From SIG575 sp045542485 (GTDB taxonomy: Bacteria > Bacillota > Clostridia > Oscillospirales > Acutalibacteraceae): 64,000 nucleotides of DNA. This document shows, piece after piece, positions 1 through 8,019 of the stretch. The first letter of the stretch is position 1. Each line of letters starts with the position of its first letter. Location: assembly GCA_045542485.1 (NCBI GenBank), contig JAZQLC010000052.1, positions 1 through 64,000 of the forward strand, read 5' to 3'. A program made the position numbers and the translations under genes. The notes under the pieces were generated by a model. It did not search any database. It was not told the DNA's origin and was given only the letters and a program-made list of their open reading frames with translations.

Positions 1-186
1 GTCATGAATCATTTTTTGAAATTGAGGTCTGTTATCTGTTTTTGCGGATAGTGCTCTGTCAATATACGAATTTATAATCTTAATACCGTTTCTTTCGGCA
101 TAAGATTTACACTCTCTGAGCTGACCATCAATAGATTCTTCCTTTTGATTATCACTTGAATATCGTGCATAAATTACTGCTGTCAT
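1..186 (-). CDS. Large serine recombinase, N-terminal part (cut by window edge)
   Basis: The first 62 codons read on the minus strand begin MTAVIYARYSSDNQKEESID, the resolvase/invertase N-terminal signature, with the catalytic serine in YARYSS. The next segment (GQLRECKSYAERNG) is the usual second motif of this fold. Family knowledge: large serine recombinases of the TnpX/Tn4451 type excise and insert integrative elements and lack a fixed tRNA target. A strong ribosome site (GGAGG) lies eight bases before the ATG at 184-186. The catalytic body, zinc domain and coiled coil lie outside the window, so intactness is unknown. With ParB and RepA nearby it marks an integrative element extending to the left. 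Confidence 0.88.
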   Translation of the reverse strand, partial: MTAVIYARYSSDNQKEESIDGQLRECKSYAERNGIKIINSYIDRALSAKTDNRPQFQKMIHD

Positions 187-242
187 AATTTTATTCCTCC
201 TTAATTTTTAGGGGTGCAATTTTTTACACCCCTATTATCTGA

Positions 243-503
243 TTAAACATCTTCTTCTGTCAAAGGTGCAGTATCTGCACTTTCAGGCTTTTGCTGTCTG
301 CAGTTAATTACATTTTCCTCTTTAGAGAAAAACTCTGTAATATCATACCAGACACAACGCACGAAATTTTCAAGGGCATAGGTATCTATAGGCAGTGTGC
401 ATTCTGCTTTTGTACCGCTTAATGTTCTTATAACATTTGCTTTTATAATTTCATAGTACTCTTTTATTTTTTTTATAACTTCTGTGATTCTAATAATATA
501 CAT
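243..503 (-). CDS. Small hypothetical mobile-element protein (86 aa)
   Basis: This 86-residue frame starts MYIIRITEVIKKIKEYYEII and ends in an acidic tail (PLTEEDV). An AGGAG sits just upstream of its ATG. It lies between the serine recombinase and parB on the same strand, a place where integrative elements of Clostridia often carry short accessory proteins. I see no signal peptide, membrane segment or catalytic motif. The N-terminal half is basic and helical and the middle has single aromatic and cysteine residues. No function is assigned. It is called a gene because of its ribosome site, its strand and its tight fit in the cluster. Confidence 0.6.
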   Translation of the reverse strand: MYIIRITEVIKKIKEYYEIIKANVIRTLSGTKAECTLPIDTYALENFVRCVWYDITEFFSKEENVINCRQQKPESADTAPLTEEDV

Positions 504-556
504 CTCCTTATTTTTTATTTCTGTCGGGGTGTTAGGGGTTAAACCCTTAACAAGCG

Positions 557-643
557 GAATTTGTGTCCGTACGAATTCAATGCTTGCTAAGACTTTGCCG
601 CGGCAAAAAAAGTCATAGCAAGCAAATGTGTGGACACAAATTC
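557..643. repeat. Long nested inverted repeat downstream of parB
   Basis: The outer arms are GAATTTGTGTCC (557-568) and GGACACAAATTC (632-643). An inner pair is GCTTGCT (582-588) and AGCAAGC (617-623), and the centre is a GACTTTGCCGCGGCAAAAAAAGTC-like palindrome around GCCGCGGC (597-604). The 14-base unit GCTTGCTAAGACTT (582) recurs as GCTTGTTAAGACTT at 647. It could be a parB terminator, an oriT-like hairpin or a protein-binding site. Only the structure is seen. Confidence 0.6.
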
Positions 644-672
644 AGTGCTTGTTAAGACTTATACCACACTTT

Positions 673-1527
673 TTATCGCTCCCATTGACGTTGCTTTTGA
701 AGCACCATTGCGTAACGTGCGAGAGCTTTTTCGGTTATCTCTTCCATCTTTTTAGGCGGCATATCTTTCTTGAAATACTTCTTAAAAGTTTCAACAGGGA
801 TTTTTACATACTCCTTTTGGTTAGCTTTTTGCTCCTGCATAATTTCAAAGATAACATCCATAGTGAGCTTCTTTTCTTCACTTAACTTATGCATACGCTG
901 TGCCTGTGAGAGTGACGGAGTGCAATCTTCACTTTCAATAGTTTCAATTAAGTTGCGTTGTTCCTCTTCTGTTAAATATGAAAGTTCAACTGCAGGTATA
1001 AAAGAAATTCTTTTTTCATCCACCATATCAAGAAGAGCCGGTTCTAAATTATTCAATCGGATATATCTTTGAATCTGCATTCGTGAGTCGGGCATTGTTT
1101 CTGCAAGCTTTTCATCACTGCGGAACTTCGTCCCAACTTGTGACGAAGTTAAATCAGTTCTTGCTCCTTGCTTTTTCATTGCGTCGTGTTTCATTTTGTA
1201 AGCACGGGCTTTTTCACTCGGTAAGATTTTTTCTCGTGATAAATTACAATCAACAAAATTTATTACCGCTTCTTCTTTTGAAAACTCTCTTACATAAACG
1301 GGAACACTTTCAAGATTCAATTCCTTTGCAATCTGCCATCGTCTGTGACCTGAGATGATTTCGTAACCGTTATCCGACTCATTAACAATCAGCGGAGTGA
1401 TGATTCCGAACTCTTTAACGCTGTCACGAAGCTCATCGTATTCACTTTCATCAACACTCTGAAACGGATTGTTTTCAAACGGATGAAGCAAATCAAGATT
1501 AAGATATTCAATTTTTTCGTTTGACAT
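673..1527 (-). CDS. parB: ParB/RepB/Spo0J family partition protein
   Basis: The 284-residue protein opens with a ParB/Sulfiredoxin domain: YLNLDLLHPFENNPF, then ELRDSVKEFGIITPLIV and the hallmark GHRRWQIAKEL (about residues 59-70). In the family this domain binds and hydrolyses CTP to load onto DNA as a sliding clamp. A helix-turn-helix region follows (about 95-170), then a helical C-terminal part that normally dimerises. The length is usual for element- or plasmid-borne ParB. Its gene neighbours (serine recombinase, RepA fragment) and the lack of an adjacent parA, gyrB or 16S methyltransferase gene argue for an element-borne partition or regulatory ParB, not the chromosomal Spo0J. ParA may lie outside the window. 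Confidence 0.9.
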   Translation of the reverse strand: MSNEKIEYLNLDLLHPFENNPFQSVDESEYDELRDSVKEFGIITPLIVNESDNGYEIISGHRRWQIAKELNLESVPVYVREFSKEEAVINFVDCNLSREKILPSEKARAYKMKHDAMKKQGARTDLTSSQVGTKFRSDEKLAETMPDSRMQIQRYIRLNNLEPALLDMVDEKRISFIPAVELSYLTEEEQRNLIETIESEDCTPSLSQAQRMHKLSEEKKLTMDVIFEIMQEQKANQKEYVKIPVETFKKYFKKDMPPKKMEEITEKALARYAMVLQKQRQWER

Positions 1528-1624
1528 AGTTTTAATTTTCCTTTCTTTAGATTTAATTTTTGAGTTTTTGTCTTTTAAAAGTTGCTAAAGCATTATTTCA
1601 CTTCCTTTGTTTAAAAATTTTGCA

Positions 1625-1662
1625 TAAAAAAATCCCCGTACTGAAACTTAAAGTACGAGGAT
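1625..1662 (-). terminator. Rho-independent terminator-like hairpin, minus strand
   Basis: Read on the minus strand, ATCCTCGTACTT and a matching AGTACGGGGAT form a stem of about eleven pairs followed by seven Ts. It lies about 100 bases upstream of parB on the same strand with no gene feeding it, so it may attenuate parB transcription or be left over from a lost gene. Confidence 0.55.
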
Positions 1663-1740
1663 ATGTATTCAGGTTGATTTGTTTGGTGGGAGTGTGGTAT
1701 AATTACCCAAACGATTACCACATATATTGGAGATGGCATT

Positions 1741-2409
1741 ATGAACGTATTTCTTAATGGTGGCGGTGCAGGTGCTCAAACATCAGACGCTTATAAAAGA
1801 TTGAATCAAATCATTGATAAATCAAAACCTTGCCTATACATTCCTTTGGCAATGACACAAGAGAAATATGATAGTTGTTATGAATGGATAACTACTGAAC
1901 TGAATGATATCAAAGTTTCTCATATTGATATTGTAAGAAGTGCAGAAGAAATATTAGCTAAAAATTTAAACGATTATAGCTTCGTATTTATTGGTGGTGG
2001 TAATACATTTAAATTGTTGCACGACTTAAAAAAGAGTGGAGCATATGAAAAAATATCACAATACATACATAACAATGGTATTGTTTTTGGTGGTAGCGCA
2101 GGAGCTATTATTTTTGGTAAAGATTTAGAATCTTGTATGCTCGCTGATAGTAATGATGTTAATCTACAAGATATAAACGGATTTAATATTTTAAACGGTA
2201 TGTCAATTCTTTGTCACTATACAAATGAAACACCTGAAAAGCATGAACAAAACAAACAATACTTATTAGAATTATCACAACGCAAAACAATAGTTGCTTT
2301 ACCAGAAGAAGTAACACTTTTTGTAAGCAATAATGATATTGAAATCATTGGAGACAAGCATTTCTATCTTTTTGATAAAGGTCAAATGTTTACAAAAAAT
2401 TTCATTTAA
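1741..2409 (+). CDS. Peptidase E-like protein (peptidase family S51, class I glutamine amidotransferase fold)
   Basis: The 222-residue protein starts MNVFLNGGGAGAQTSDAYKR and has the family hallmarks FIGGGNTFKLL (about 83-93) and GGSAGA, with the likely nucleophile Ser119. S51 enzymes cleave Asp-X dipeptides or process small peptides in the cytoplasm; relatives include cyanophycinase. The length matches dipeptidase E (about 230). A HIT-family gene follows after an 18-base gap and is probably co-transcribed. The pair sits between parB and repA on the opposite strand, so it looks like cargo. The substrate cannot be read from sequence. Confidence 0.85.
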   Translation: MNVFLNGGGAGAQTSDAYKRLNQIIDKSKPCLYIPLAMTQEKYDSCYEWITTELNDIKVSHIDIVRSAEEILAKNLNDYSFVFIGGGNTFKLLHDLKKSGAYEKISQYIHNNGIVFGGSAGAIIFGKDLESCMLADSNDVNLQDINGFNILNGMSILCHYTNETPEKHEQNKQYLLELSQRKTIVALPEEVTLFVSNNDIEIIGDKHFYLFDKGQMFTKNFI

Positions 2410-2427
2410 AGTTATGGGGGAAATAAA

Positions 2428-2919
2428 ATGAATTTAAAATTAAACATTTTTCATAAAGAAAAATGTGATATGTGTAATGTTATCGAGCAAATAAAAAAAG
2501 GTAAAAATCCGTGGTTTGTAAAAGAACTTGAAACCGGATATGTTATCTTAGGTTGGAATTATCATTTTTACGGATACTCATTATTCATTTGCAAACAGCA
2601 CGTCGTTGAGTTGTTTGATTTAGATATTGATTTCAGAACAAAATATTTGCTTGAAATGACTATAGTTGCTGAAGCTGTTAAAAATGCTTTCGGTGCCGAA
2701 AAGATAAACTATGAATGCCTTGGCAATGGAGATATTCATTTGCATTGGCATATATTCCCAAGAAAAGCCGGGGATTTGTTGGATTACGGTAACAACGGCA
2801 AAGGTCCCGTTTGGTGGTTGCCCAAGGAAATTATGTGGGCAGAAGATAATAAGCCTGCGCCGGATGAGTTAGAAGATATGAAAGCAAAACTACTTGCCGA
2901 AATTGAAAAACTCTTATAA
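2428..2919 (+). CDS. HIT family nucleotide-binding hydrolase
   Basis: The 163-residue protein carries the histidine-triad motif HLHWHIFPR (His104, His106, His108), the HxHxHxx signature in which the middle histidine makes a nucleotidyl intermediate. An N-terminal pair of cysteines (KCDMCNV) could bind zinc. Family members hydrolyse dinucleoside polyphosphates or aminoacyl-/phosphoramidate-AMP. The C-terminus is charged and helical. A GGGGGAAATAAA ribosome site precedes the ATG, and it follows the S51 peptidase gene closely. The exact substrate is unknown. It is longer than a minimal HIT protein (about 115-140) by the C-terminal extension. Confidence 0.88.
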   Translation: MNLKLNIFHKEKCDMCNVIEQIKKGKNPWFVKELETGYVILGWNYHFYGYSLFICKQHVVELFDLDIDFRTKYLLEMTIVAEAVKNAFGAEKINYECLGNGDIHLHWHIFPRKAGDLLDYGNNGKGPVWWLPKEIMWAEDNKPAPDELEDMKAKLLAEIEKLL

Positions 2920-3203
2920 TATAACAATTCAATGATGTTTGCTGCTCTCACATTTGTGGGGGCAGTTTTATATATCAAAACCGCCCCTAATAGTAATGGG
3001 AATTAGCACTGCAAAAATGTTCCTGATTTTATAAATATTTTACGAGCCGAAGAAGAAATGCGATGTTTTATCAGCCTTTTGCGTTCAACCAACCCGCCCT
3101 ATATACTTAAAGTTACTACAAACTTAATTAAAGATATATTTTCTCTTCTCGGCTGGTATATAACTTTCAGTCTTATTCTGCTCAGTCTTATTACTTGCGA
3201 GTT

Positions 3204-3536
3204 TTACGGAGGCTCAGTGCTTATTTTAGGCACACTTAAAACATACAGCTTTGCAGGCTTACCTTTACCCTGATATTTGCGGCATAGCAGATTATGTTTC
3301 ACAAGCTCACGCTGTAGCCTTGTTGCTTTGTCATGACCACAACTAAGCACTTCACTTGTTTCGGCAATGGTGTAAAAGATAAATACCTCTCCGTTTTTAT
3401 CACACCAACCGTTTATTGCAGATAACTGCATTCTGTCGAGCATTAAGCCGTAAAGCAGCTTTGCTTCAGCAGATAAGCCTTTGTATTTATCCGTAAATAA
3501 TACCTTCGGCATTTTGAAGAAAGTTTCATTATCCAC
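3204..3536 (-). CDS. repA: Replication initiator RepA, N-terminal domain only (probably frameshifted)
   Basis: The 110 residues begin VDNETFFKMPKVLFTDKYKG (GTG start with GGAG upstream), followed by LSAEAKLLYGLMLDRMQLSA and GEVFIFYTIAETSEVLSCG, which is the RepA_N winged-helix domain of plasmids and integrative elements in Firmicutes. The family is normally 250-350 residues, so this is short. After the stop, a shifted frame reads SVKLASNKTEQNKTES, resembling the usual Thr/Lys/Asn-rich RepA linker, and then stops at 3124. I infer a one-base frameshift plus loss of the C-terminal domain. The domain could still bind the origin. It overlaps the upstream small gene by eight bases. Confidence 0.75.
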   Translation of the reverse strand: MDNETFFKMPKVLFTDKYKGLSAEAKLLYGLMLDRMQLSAINGWCDKNGEVFIFYTIAETSEVLSCGHDKATRLQRELVKHNLLCRKYQGKGKPAKLYVLSVPKISTEPP

Positions 3537-3696
3537 TATCTTTCACGCTCCTTTTTGATACATAATTGCAGGATATAACCACAGTCCTGAAGCTCTGCTT
3601 GCAGCTGTTAATACATCTTCTGCAAAGTTCGTTGTAACAGATTCTGTTTCGTTCGTTCAAAAAAAGGCTCCATTCTGTTTTTTTACTTTTTGTCAT
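3529..3696 (-). CDS. Small cysteine-rich mobile-element protein
   Basis: The conserved-looking part is YNELCRRCINSCKQSFRTVV, with a CxxCxxxC spacing that could bind zinc, followed by ISCNYVSKR. I start at the internal ATG (MTKSKKTEW). The longer frame reaches 3801, but its first 35 residues are low-complexity Lys/Arg and lack a ribosome site. Similar short Cys-rich proteins are commonly encoded just upstream of repA in integrative elements of Firmicutes. Overlap with repA by eight bases suggests translational coupling. No function is claimed. The start is uncertain. Confidence 0.55.
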   Translation of the reverse strand: MTKSKKTEWSLFLNERNRICYNELCRRCINSCKQSFRTVVISCNYVSKRSVKDSG

Positions 3697-4020
3697 TCTC
3701 GGAATAACTATCACACTCCTTTTTACTGTAGCCTTTCGGGTTGATTTTTGATGTTTTTTTCGTCTGTAATGAGTTTTATTTTGTTGGTAGGATAATTTCA
3801 TTAACTACATATCAAAAGCCTCTTTTGGCCGTTTCACCCGAAATAGTTCCTGCCCCGGAATCTCACCGCAGCGTTGCCTTGCTCATATCATCGCAAAGTC
3901 GTATCACTTTCGGACGGTCATTCAGTTGTCAAGGTGCACGAGAGAAAACATCCCTCAAGGGGTGACTTTTAAAACTCCGATTTTTGTACGTTTTTTCAAA
4001 ACTTTTTTCAAAAAGTTGAA

Positions 4021-4153
4021 AGTTTGTAGCGTTGCACAAAAACACCCTTCACTTGGTAGGCATTTAGCAAGCCTGAAAAAACGAATTTTTCTGAAACTTT
4101 TTTCTGATTTCACCAACTTTGTAGGTTTGCACAAACACTTGAACTTTTACTTG
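4021..4153. repeat. Degenerate direct repeats upstream of repA (possible iterons)
   Basis: AGTTTGTAGCGTTGCACAAA (from 4021) recurs imperfectly as AACTTTGTAGGTTTGCACAAA (from 4114), and both are followed by ACACTT/ACACCC and a second CTT/ACTTG block. The unit lies in the 900-base gene-free stretch 3697-4622 upstream of repA, where a RepA-type origin would be expected. The repeats are imperfect and only two are clear. The rest of the stretch is AT-rich with runs of T and no supportable gene. Confidence 0.35.
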
Positions 4154-4254
4154 TTCGGTTTTCAAAGTTTTTACCCCTCACCTATGTAAGGGTTTCAGAG
4201 AGTCAAAAATTCAGTTGTTTTGAAAACTTTTTTATTTTCGTTAAAATTGCACAA

Positions 4255-4297
4255 TAAAAAAAGTCCTCACCTCCGATGAACAGAGGAAAGGACTTTT
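4255..4297. terminator. Bidirectional terminator hairpin
   Basis: A-tract, AAGTCCT...CCTC loop GAGG...AGGACTTTT, with A residues before and T residues after the stem, so it can work in both directions. It lies between the zinc-ribbon gene and the repA leader. Confidence 0.65.
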
Positions 4298-4329
4298 ATC
4301 GTCGGTATCACGCAAGACAAACAAAAAAA

Positions 4330-4378
4330 CACCGCAGAAATAAGTACAGATTGCCTCTGTTCTTATCTTCATACGGTG
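4330..4378. other. Long imperfect hairpin in the repA upstream region
   Basis: CACCG pairs with CGGTG (4330-4334/4374-4378), and inside it AATAAG-T-ACAG pairs with CTGT-T-CTTAT. There is no clean T-tract, so it is more likely a leader or small RNA structure than a terminator. Confidence 0.4.
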
Positions 4379-4622
4379 CTTGGGTAGTCAATATAAATTG
4401 CTCCGCTTACGCGCTACAAAGTTATTAAATATCAAATTGTGCCTTAAGTATACAGAACTGATACATACTTGTCAATAGGTTTTTGCAAATAAAAGTTCGT
4501 GTTGACCAAATTTTTATAACTGTGAAACAAAAAATAACACTTTTATCAAACACAAATTTATTTATCTTTTTTGTTTAACAGTTTTCTTTTTGCAAAGAAT
4601 AGCCCTCCTATCAAAAAAGGTA

Positions 4623-4832
4623 TTATTCTTTTTGAACTAACTTTTTAATGCTCTCGGGATTTTCGATGTATGTTTCAGTATAACCGCACTCAGGGCATAC
4701 GGCACATTTGATTTTACCTAATGAACCTTTAAACACTCCTTTTTCACGAACATCCACACCATAACCACCATTGGTAACCATAACAGATAGATCTTCAACC
4801 ATAGCCGTTTCACATCTCAAACATTTTCTCAT
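4623..4832 (-). CDS. Small zinc-ribbon protein
   Basis: The 69 residues contain two CxxC pairs, Cys4/Cys7 (KCLRC) and Cys46/Cys49 (CPEC), spaced as in zinc ribbons, with an extra Cys43. The central region (VTNGGYGVDVREKGVF) fits the two-stranded turn of nucleic-acid-binding ribbons found in many Firmicutes. It starts at an ATG with AGGAGG seven bases upstream. It lies just downstream of the blaR1-like gene on the same strand, 57 bases away, and may share its transcript. Its role is unknown; it could be a single-ribbon adaptor. Confidence 0.75.
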   Translation of the reverse strand: MRKCLRCETAMVEDLSVMVTNGGYGVDVREKGVFKGSLGKIKCAVCPECGYTETYIENPESIKKLVQKE

Positions 4833-4889
4833 AAGGGAAACCTCCTAGATGTTTTTCTTGTTTTTTTATCTTAAGAAACGATATTTTAA

Positions 4890-7394
4890 TTAACCTTTGA
4901 TTCTGTTTAATGCCTGATTTGCCATACGCCAACTCTCTTTAATAAGATCCTCGGCATACTTTTCCGTATTCAGTGCATTGTCTGCCGCTTCACCAGGGAA
5001 TTTGCTACGAACATCCTTCTCATAATTGGAACCGGTTTGCGGAGTCCAATAATCTTTCAGCGTGTATTCACCAAATTCACTAACATCAAATGTGATGGCT
5101 GTTGGTACGAAGTCACCTTCATACTCTTCGAGATGTTCTCCGTAAACCGAATATTTCATATGATACACAAGTAGATAAACAATAGTGTTCGTCATATGTC
5201 CGGAGTTGCCATTGAGCGGGGTTCCACTTGCTGTTTCATGGGCAAGTAAATAATAATTTTCAATGTGAATCAAACCATCGGGTTTTGCGGCTTGATATTT
5301 TTCGTTAAGAACCTTTGCTATGGCGTTGTTCAAATCACTCGACGTTTTCGGCGCATAAGGAGAGTTCAAACCTTGCTCGCCCCAATAGGAGATTTCTTGC
5401 TCATCGCTTGAAATAACAATGTTTCCGTCGCTAATATCCATTCCCATATAACAAACTTTCTCACCACTTTTTCCAACGAGCATCATTATTCCTTCGGCGT
5501 TCTTTTTAAACTTCAGTTCTGTATAGGGGGAATTGAAAATATTAAAATACTCAAGATTACCGTTTTCGGAAACCGAAAAAATAAATGTGAACAAGCCCGA
5601 TGTAGGACCTGCACTTAATGCACATTGTTCTTCCTTCCCATCACCGTCAATATCAAAATTTGCTGTATCTATGATAGGACTATATTGTGAAGAATCTGCA
5701 TAAGGCATGGTTGCCCAGAACATTTCTTTAATTTTTGCACGATAGGCGGCATCTATCCTATAAACATAGCTAGATAATGGATTGATAACCGGCTGAACAG
5801 TAATATCTTTCTGTTCTGTATCATATGTGGTTAAAATTGCTCGCATTTCTGCAATAGATGCACCAACATCATATGCAAAGCTGTTATCGGATATTGCTTC
5901 CATAGAGGTGTTTGCCAGATAACAACTATAATTGTTTGCTGACATCTGCCAAATATAAACAGTTAGACCACCATCAGTTGATATATTAAAGAATTGCGGA
6001 TATTTGACTTTTAGCCCATCTATTGTTGTGCTGCTAATGACATTCGAGGAACCATCAGCACCTCCTACATCAGACAGATACAGATTTATAATGCTATTAT
6101 AAATTTCTTTAGCTGATTCAGGATTTTTTACTTTGTAAGAATATGTGGGTTTAACACCGTCGTTTACCCAAACCTGAGAAAAGTCAGCATTAAAATGAAC
6201 ATATATTCCGCCAACAAATGATGTGAGAATATCAGATTCTTCGGTAAGAATATTAAGTATCAGAGTGTTGTTTTTGTCTCGTCCTTCATCCCTACTTAAA
6301 GATACTTCGTTTCTTGAAATTTTTATATCAAAGAGTTTTTTCAACATATCATCTTTGACTGCTCCAACATACTTGTGTGTTTCCCCGTCGGAAATCATAA
6401 CAGCGGTTTGTTCAGTAATGTATGCATCTAATTTACCGCCCTCAATATTCGCCAATCTGTCTGAAATGGGATTTGTAAGAAAGCAGACTGCTACGATAAT
6501 GCTTACAATAATAGCAACAACAATAATCCAAAATGCAGGCTTTTTATAATTGAGTACGGATTTTATTCTGTCCTTGACACCTACCTCACCAAAAGCAAGG
6601 GGACAAGCTGCAATCATTCGTCTGTTTACACTACAAGCAAGAAGAGCCTCAGAATAGTCTGCACGTTGTTCATTGTCAAGCTCTTTTACCACCTTTTCAT
6701 CACAGGCAAGCTCAATATCACGGCAAAGAAGAATATAACCGAGCCAAACCATAGGATTGAACCAATGGAGCGTAAGAATCAGAAAACCAAGAGGTTTCCA
6801 AAGATAGTCTTTTCTGCGGATATGTGCCTGCTCATGCGCAATAACGTGGTCCATATCCTGACCGTTCATATTAAAAGGTAAATAGATTTTCGGCTTAATT
6901 ATACCGAGAACGAAAGGTGATACTACAGCTTCACTCTGATAAATGTTATCACGAAGCAAAACTGCTGTTCCAATTTTACCCTTTAATCTTAAACAACTGA
7001 TAATAGTATAAATTAACAGGGCTGCAATACCGATAATCCATATAATTGCAAATATGGTGCTGATATCTACAAAATTGCCCACAGGTCTTGTTACACCTTC
7101 AAAATAGTTGCCTTGAAGATAATCGTTAATCTGATTGTCTATAATCGTAACACCAGAATCAATCTGCGGTCTTGGAGAGTCAGGTACTTTAGTGATTGTT
7201 TCGGCACTTGGAACAAGGCTGAAAACACTCTCAAAAGAGAACGGCATAACAAGGCGCAGTCCTGCAATACCCCAAAGCACACAGTTAATCCATTTTGGTG
7301 CCTTTATTAATACAAGTCTAAAAAGAAGAATAGCTAAAACAATCCAACAAGCAGAAATGCTCATATTGACTATTTTCAAGAATATATCTGCCAT
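4890..7394 (-). CDS. BlaR1/MecR1-type M56 membrane metalloprotease with a large C-terminal sensor region
   Basis: The 834-residue protein has an N-terminal membrane part with hydrophobic segments near residues 13-31, 38-52 and 113-134, then the gluzincin motif HEQAH (187-191) and the later acidic ligand in ELACDE (228-233), the peptidase M56 signature. A further membrane helix lies near 287-308. The remaining ~520 residues are predicted extracellular. They do not show the penicillin-binding serine motifs of true BlaR1 and include a DIDGDGKEE calcium-loop-like stretch. Family role: an external signal activates the cytoplasmic protease, which leads to inactivation of the partner BlaI repressor. 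Its ATG overlaps the blaI stop (TAATG). The ligand is unknown. Confidence 0.88.
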   Translation of the reverse strand: MADIFLKIVNMSISACWIVLAILLFRLVLIKAPKWINCVLWGIAGLRLVMPFSFESVFSLVPSAETITKVPDSPRPQIDSGVTIIDNQINDYLQGNYFEGVTRPVGNFVDISTIFAIIWIIGIAALLIYTIISCLRLKGKIGTAVLLRDNIYQSEAVVSPFVLGIIKPKIYLPFNMNGQDMDHVIAHEQAHIRRKDYLWKPLGFLILTLHWFNPMVWLGYILLCRDIELACDEKVVKELDNEQRADYSEALLACSVNRRMIAACPLAFGEVGVKDRIKSVLNYKKPAFWIIVVAIIVSIIVAVCFLTNPISDRLANIEGGKLDAYITEQTAVMISDGETHKYVGAVKDDMLKKLFDIKISRNEVSLSRDEGRDKNNTLILNILTEESDILTSFVGGIYVHFNADFSQVWVNDGVKPTYSYKVKNPESAKEIYNSIINLYLSDVGGADGSSNVISSTTIDGLKVKYPQFFNISTDGGLTVYIWQMSANNYSCYLANTSMEAISDNSFAYDVGASIAEMRAILTTYDTEQKDITVQPVINPLSSYVYRIDAAYRAKIKEMFWATMPYADSSQYSPIIDTANFDIDGDGKEEQCALSAGPTSGLFTFIFSVSENGNLEYFNIFNSPYTELKFKKNAEGIMMLVGKSGEKVCYMGMDISDGNIVISSDEQEISYWGEQGLNSPYAPKTSSDLNNAIAKVLNEKYQAAKPDGLIHIENYYLLAHETASGTPLNGNSGHMTNTIVYLLVYHMKYSVYGEHLEEYEGDFVPTAITFDVSEFGEYTLKDYWTPQTGSNYEKDVRSKFPGEAADNALNTEKYAEDLIKESWRMANQALNRIKG

Positions 7395-7762
7395 TATAAT
7401 TCTCCTTTCCTGAAACGGTCAATCATTTTCTGAACTTCATCAATTTCCTTTTCTGAGATTTTCTGATGCTTTGTAAACGCTGCAATGAATGCAGGCAGAG
7501 AGCCTTCAAAGGTTTTTTCAACCATTTCATTTATTTCCGAAGCCTGAACCTCATCCTTTGAAACTAAAGAAGAAACAATGGTGTTTTCATTCTTAAGCAC
7601 ACCTCTTTCAGACAAACGTTTGATAACGGTGTATGTAGTGGTAGGCTTCCAACCTAACTGTTCTTTGCAAAGATTAACGAGCTCACTGCTTTTAATAGGC
7701 TCGTGCTCCCACAAAATCAAACAAAAACGATATTCACTTTCAAAAACTTTTGGTGTTTCCAT
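7394..7762 (-). CDS. BlaI/MecI/CopY family transcriptional repressor
   Basis: With the ATG at 7760-7762 (METPKVFESEYRF) the protein is 122 residues, the usual BlaI length; AAAGGAG lies eight bases upstream. A longer frame from 7798 would begin inside the operator and is rejected. The N-terminal winged helix includes LGWKPTTTYTVIKRLSERGVL, the typical recognition helix and wing, followed by the C-terminal dimerisation and cleavage region. BlaI proteins bind palindromes over their own promoter until cut after signalling by the BlaR1 partner. Here the stop codon overlaps the start of the M56 protease gene, so the two are translationally coupled. No beta-lactamase gene is adjacent. Confidence 0.93.
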   Translation of the reverse strand: METPKVFESEYRFCLILWEHEPIKSSELVNLCKEQLGWKPTTTYTVIKRLSERGVLKNENTIVSSLVSKDEVQASEINEMVEKTFEGSLPAFIAAFTKHQKISEKEIDEVQKMIDRFRKGEL

Positions 7763-7777
7763 GTTGATTTCTCCTTT

Positions 7778-7831
7778 CTCTAATCTATTAGAGTTCATAT
7801 ATACTCTAACATATTAGAGCTAAAATGTCAA
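7778..7831 (-). promoter_or_regulatory. Promoter and twin BlaI operator of the blaI-blaR1 operon
   Basis: Two 16-base palindromes, CTCTAATCTATTAGAG (7778-7793) and CTCTAACATATTAGAG (7804-7819), sit between blaI and a minus-strand -35 box TTGACA (7826-7831). The 26-base centre spacing places both on nearly one face of the helix. The second overlaps the expected -10 region, as expected for a repressor acting on itself. Confidence 0.8.
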
Positions 7832-7961
7832 TATGTTTTGGAAAAATAGCGATAAGGACTTAATTCCTTACCGCTAATGATTTATATACACATCAGTTTG
7901 ACACAGACAAAACTCCTTATCTGTGCCACGGGTTTATGGAAAAATATTTTTGCACAACCTC

Positions 7962-7990
7962 TTGACATTTTAGATTAAAACGCCTATAAT
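7962..7990 (+). promoter_or_regulatory. Consensus sigma-A promoter
   Basis: Perfect TTGACA (7962-7967) and TATAAT (7985-7990) with a 17-base spacer, 30 bases before the 8020 gene, which also has an AGGAGG ribosome site. Confidence 0.9.
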
Positions 7991-8019
7991 AATGTCAAAC
8001 AATATTTAGGAGGTTCTGC

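Noticed and set aside
3926..4189. Plus-strand open frame between the repA region and the zinc-ribbon gene
   Set aside because: Phe/Lys-rich translation of T-rich runs, no ribosome site and no protein-like pattern; the region looks like an origin or leader.
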